A stretch of 64,000 bases of DNA from WJMB01 sp964581465. Its GTDB lineage: Bacteria; RBG-13-66-14. The position numbers were made by a program, and so were the translations under genes. Positions 62,014 to 64,000 of this stretch are shown piece by piece. Position 1 is the first letter of the stretch. Each line of letters begins with the position of its first letter. The notes under the pieces were generated by a model. It was not told the origin of the DNA, made no database searches, and was given only the letters and a program-made list of their open reading frames with translations. Location: NCBI GenBank assembly GCA_964581465.1, contig CAZOOP010000001.1:1-64000 (forward strand), in the 5' to 3' direction.

Positions 62014-62919
62014 TTATTGGAAGTAGTCGTAGGATTCCCTGATTAGACCGTACACCGGTTCCAGCTCGTTGGCTGGTTTGATAATCACTTGACAACTCCC
62101 GGTGGGCCAATGACCGATTTTACTCGCATCGCGAACCAGCTTCGTCTCGCTGAGCTCGTCGTATGGGATATCGAGGGACAGCTTGAGCTGTGTTTTCTGC
62201 AGTTCAATCTCGCAGAAGTTGCGCGAGGCTGAGTAGGCGATGTAGAGCTTGGTCGGCTTCTCGATCACGTCCCCGCCCAGCGAGAGGATGTATTCACGCA
62301 AAGCGGCGAAGATGTCCTGAATCCCAGCCGGTTTGTCTTCGAGATGCACATCGACCGAATAAGCCGCCGCCGCCTTTTTATCGGCTTCATCCAGCGCTTC
62401 TGTTTGGGTAGCTTTGGTGATCTGCGGCAGAGGGGTCGAGTAGACATCCTCCAGGTAGAGCAGACCGTTCTGATACAGACGGTATGACTTCAGCTCTACC
62501 AACCGCCCGATCTGCTCGACGGCGTACCGGTCGTACCTGTTGAAGTCCCGGGCGATCAGGACCAGGCGGGTGTAGTCCCAGGATACCGTTACATCGCTGC
62601 CCAGGTATTCCTGAACAGCAATCTGGAAATCGCCTTTGTGATCCAGCAGCCAATCGAGGTAATACAGCCCCTGGTTGATGATGTTGCTTTTCGAGGACAG
62701 CTTGTATTCGATGATCACCGGACAATCGTTTTCATCGATACCCAGGGTGTCGATCCGGCCGCCGTGTCTCTCACCCGTCGAGAACTCGCTGACTACGAAG
62801 CGCACGCCCAACAACTCCTCCAGGTTCGCCTCGAACAGCCGCTGCAACTGCCGCTCATTAAGGAAGGCTTCGGGCTTCAGCCTGGTAACGGCCTTCTCTT
62901 TTACTTGGAATAACGGCAT
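62014..62919 (-). CDS. DUF5655-family putative nuclease
   Basis: A 301-residue soluble protein. The N-terminal part (10-175) has a PD-(D/E)xK-like core: G-G-R-I-D-T-L-G-I-D-E-N, then P-V-I-I-E-Y-K, with the D, E and K of the active site in place. A C-terminal DUF5655-like helical/beta region follows (about 195-300). Members are widespread and often sit in mobile or defence contexts. I chose the ATG at 62919 since AGGGG is 6 bases before it; the ATG at 62925 overlaps that site. GC looks lower than its neighbours, which suggests transfer. Confidence 0.75.
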   Translation of the reverse strand: MPLFQVKEKAVTRLKPEAFLNERQLQRLFEANLEELLGVRFVVSEFSTGERHGGRIDTLGIDENDCPVIIEYKLSSKSNIINQGLYYLDWLLDHKGDFQIAVQEYLGSDVTVSWDYTRLVLIARDFNRYDRYAVEQIGRLVELKSYRLYQNGLLYLEDVYSTPLPQITKATQTEALDEADKKAAAAYSVDVHLEDKPAGIQDIFAALREYILSLGGDVIEKPTKLYIAYSASRNFCEIELQKTQLKLSLDIPYDELSETKLVRDASKIGHWPTGSCQVIIKPANELEPVYGLIRESYDYFQ

Positions 62920-63005
62920 AGCCATCCCCTGGGTAGCGGGACGTTACGGAACGATTACGTTTGTTGGAGACCGATATCCTGTTGTGATAGCATCAAGACC
63001 GCCGC

Positions 63006-64000
<995 letters not shown>

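Overview
The window is 64 kb of a high-GC, gene-dense, double-membrane bacterium. Outer-envelope biology is suggested by lipoprotein signals (L..C lipoboxes), SurA-like periplasmic isomerases, TonB/AgmX-like C-terminal domains and an HpnN-like RND exporter. There are no rRNA or tRNA genes to place it. The gene mix is a degenerate FeFe-hydrogenase-like pair, DUF6485, V4R proteins, many secreted proteins of unknown function and a C-terminal TWGGVKGLY tag. That mix fits an uncultured candidate-phylum lineage better than a model proteobacterium, but this is inference. One run of 100 Ns (39027-39126) shows a draft assembly.

Layout. 1-3048: flavin reductase, a secreted helical protein and two secreted paralogs sharing a C-terminal tag. 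3049-4396: AT-richer non-coding DNA with a MITE-like repeat. 4397-7107: a translationally coupled YugP-protease operon and a macro-domain protein. 7108-8110: repeats. 8111-12645: a 920-residue coiled-coil protein and an HD-GYP protein. 12646-16891: sigma-54-like promoters, clpC and two AgmX/TonB-like envelope proteins. 16950-18518: repeat graveyard. 18519-24237: a GspE/PilB-like pseudo-ATPase, a small DUF6504-like protein and an RND exporter. 24238-25848: IS1595 remnant. 25849-36682: receiver plus EAL protein, MscS, YggS, NamZ-like lipoprotein, truA with a transglutaminase, and secreted proteins. 36744-40522: repeats around an HI0933-type flavoprotein whose 3' end lies in a 92-bp tandem array. 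40523-41853: V4R operon. 42021-46297: three-gene parvulin operon. 47054-52621: KamA-like pseudoenzyme, mnmE and a small lipoprotein family. 52854-61312: hydrogenase-like pair, M16 protease, TPR protein and comB. 61313-64000: nuclease-like DUF5655 gene and the start-truncated accC.

The most unusual signal is a family of five nested palindromes (12775-12958, 21261-21441, 28883-29071, 34163-34352, 61492-61675), each 181-190 bp. Each has a private outer inverted repeat of 14-20 bp and a conserved inner inverted repeat whose arms read TTGGCACGTTTCTTGC, a near-perfect sigma-54 -24/-12 promoter. Every copy sits upstream of a gene. The arm pointing at that gene keeps the TGGCAC/TTGC core in all five copies, while the arm pointing away has decayed in two of four. 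The stems also show paired substitutions. This looks like a combined sigma-54 promoter and hairpin element, or a mobile palindrome co-opted as a promoter.

A second theme is families whose catalytic signatures are missing: a KamA-like protein without the radical-SAM cysteines, a GspE-like protein without a normal Walker A, a NuoF-like protein without FMN/NADH motifs, a hydrogenase large subunit with an altered H-cluster pocket, and a GGDEF domain without GGDEF. A third is two families of dispersed non-coding repeats concentrated in the gene-poor stretches; one is about 340-377 bp with GGGATNATCAC terminal inverted repeats.
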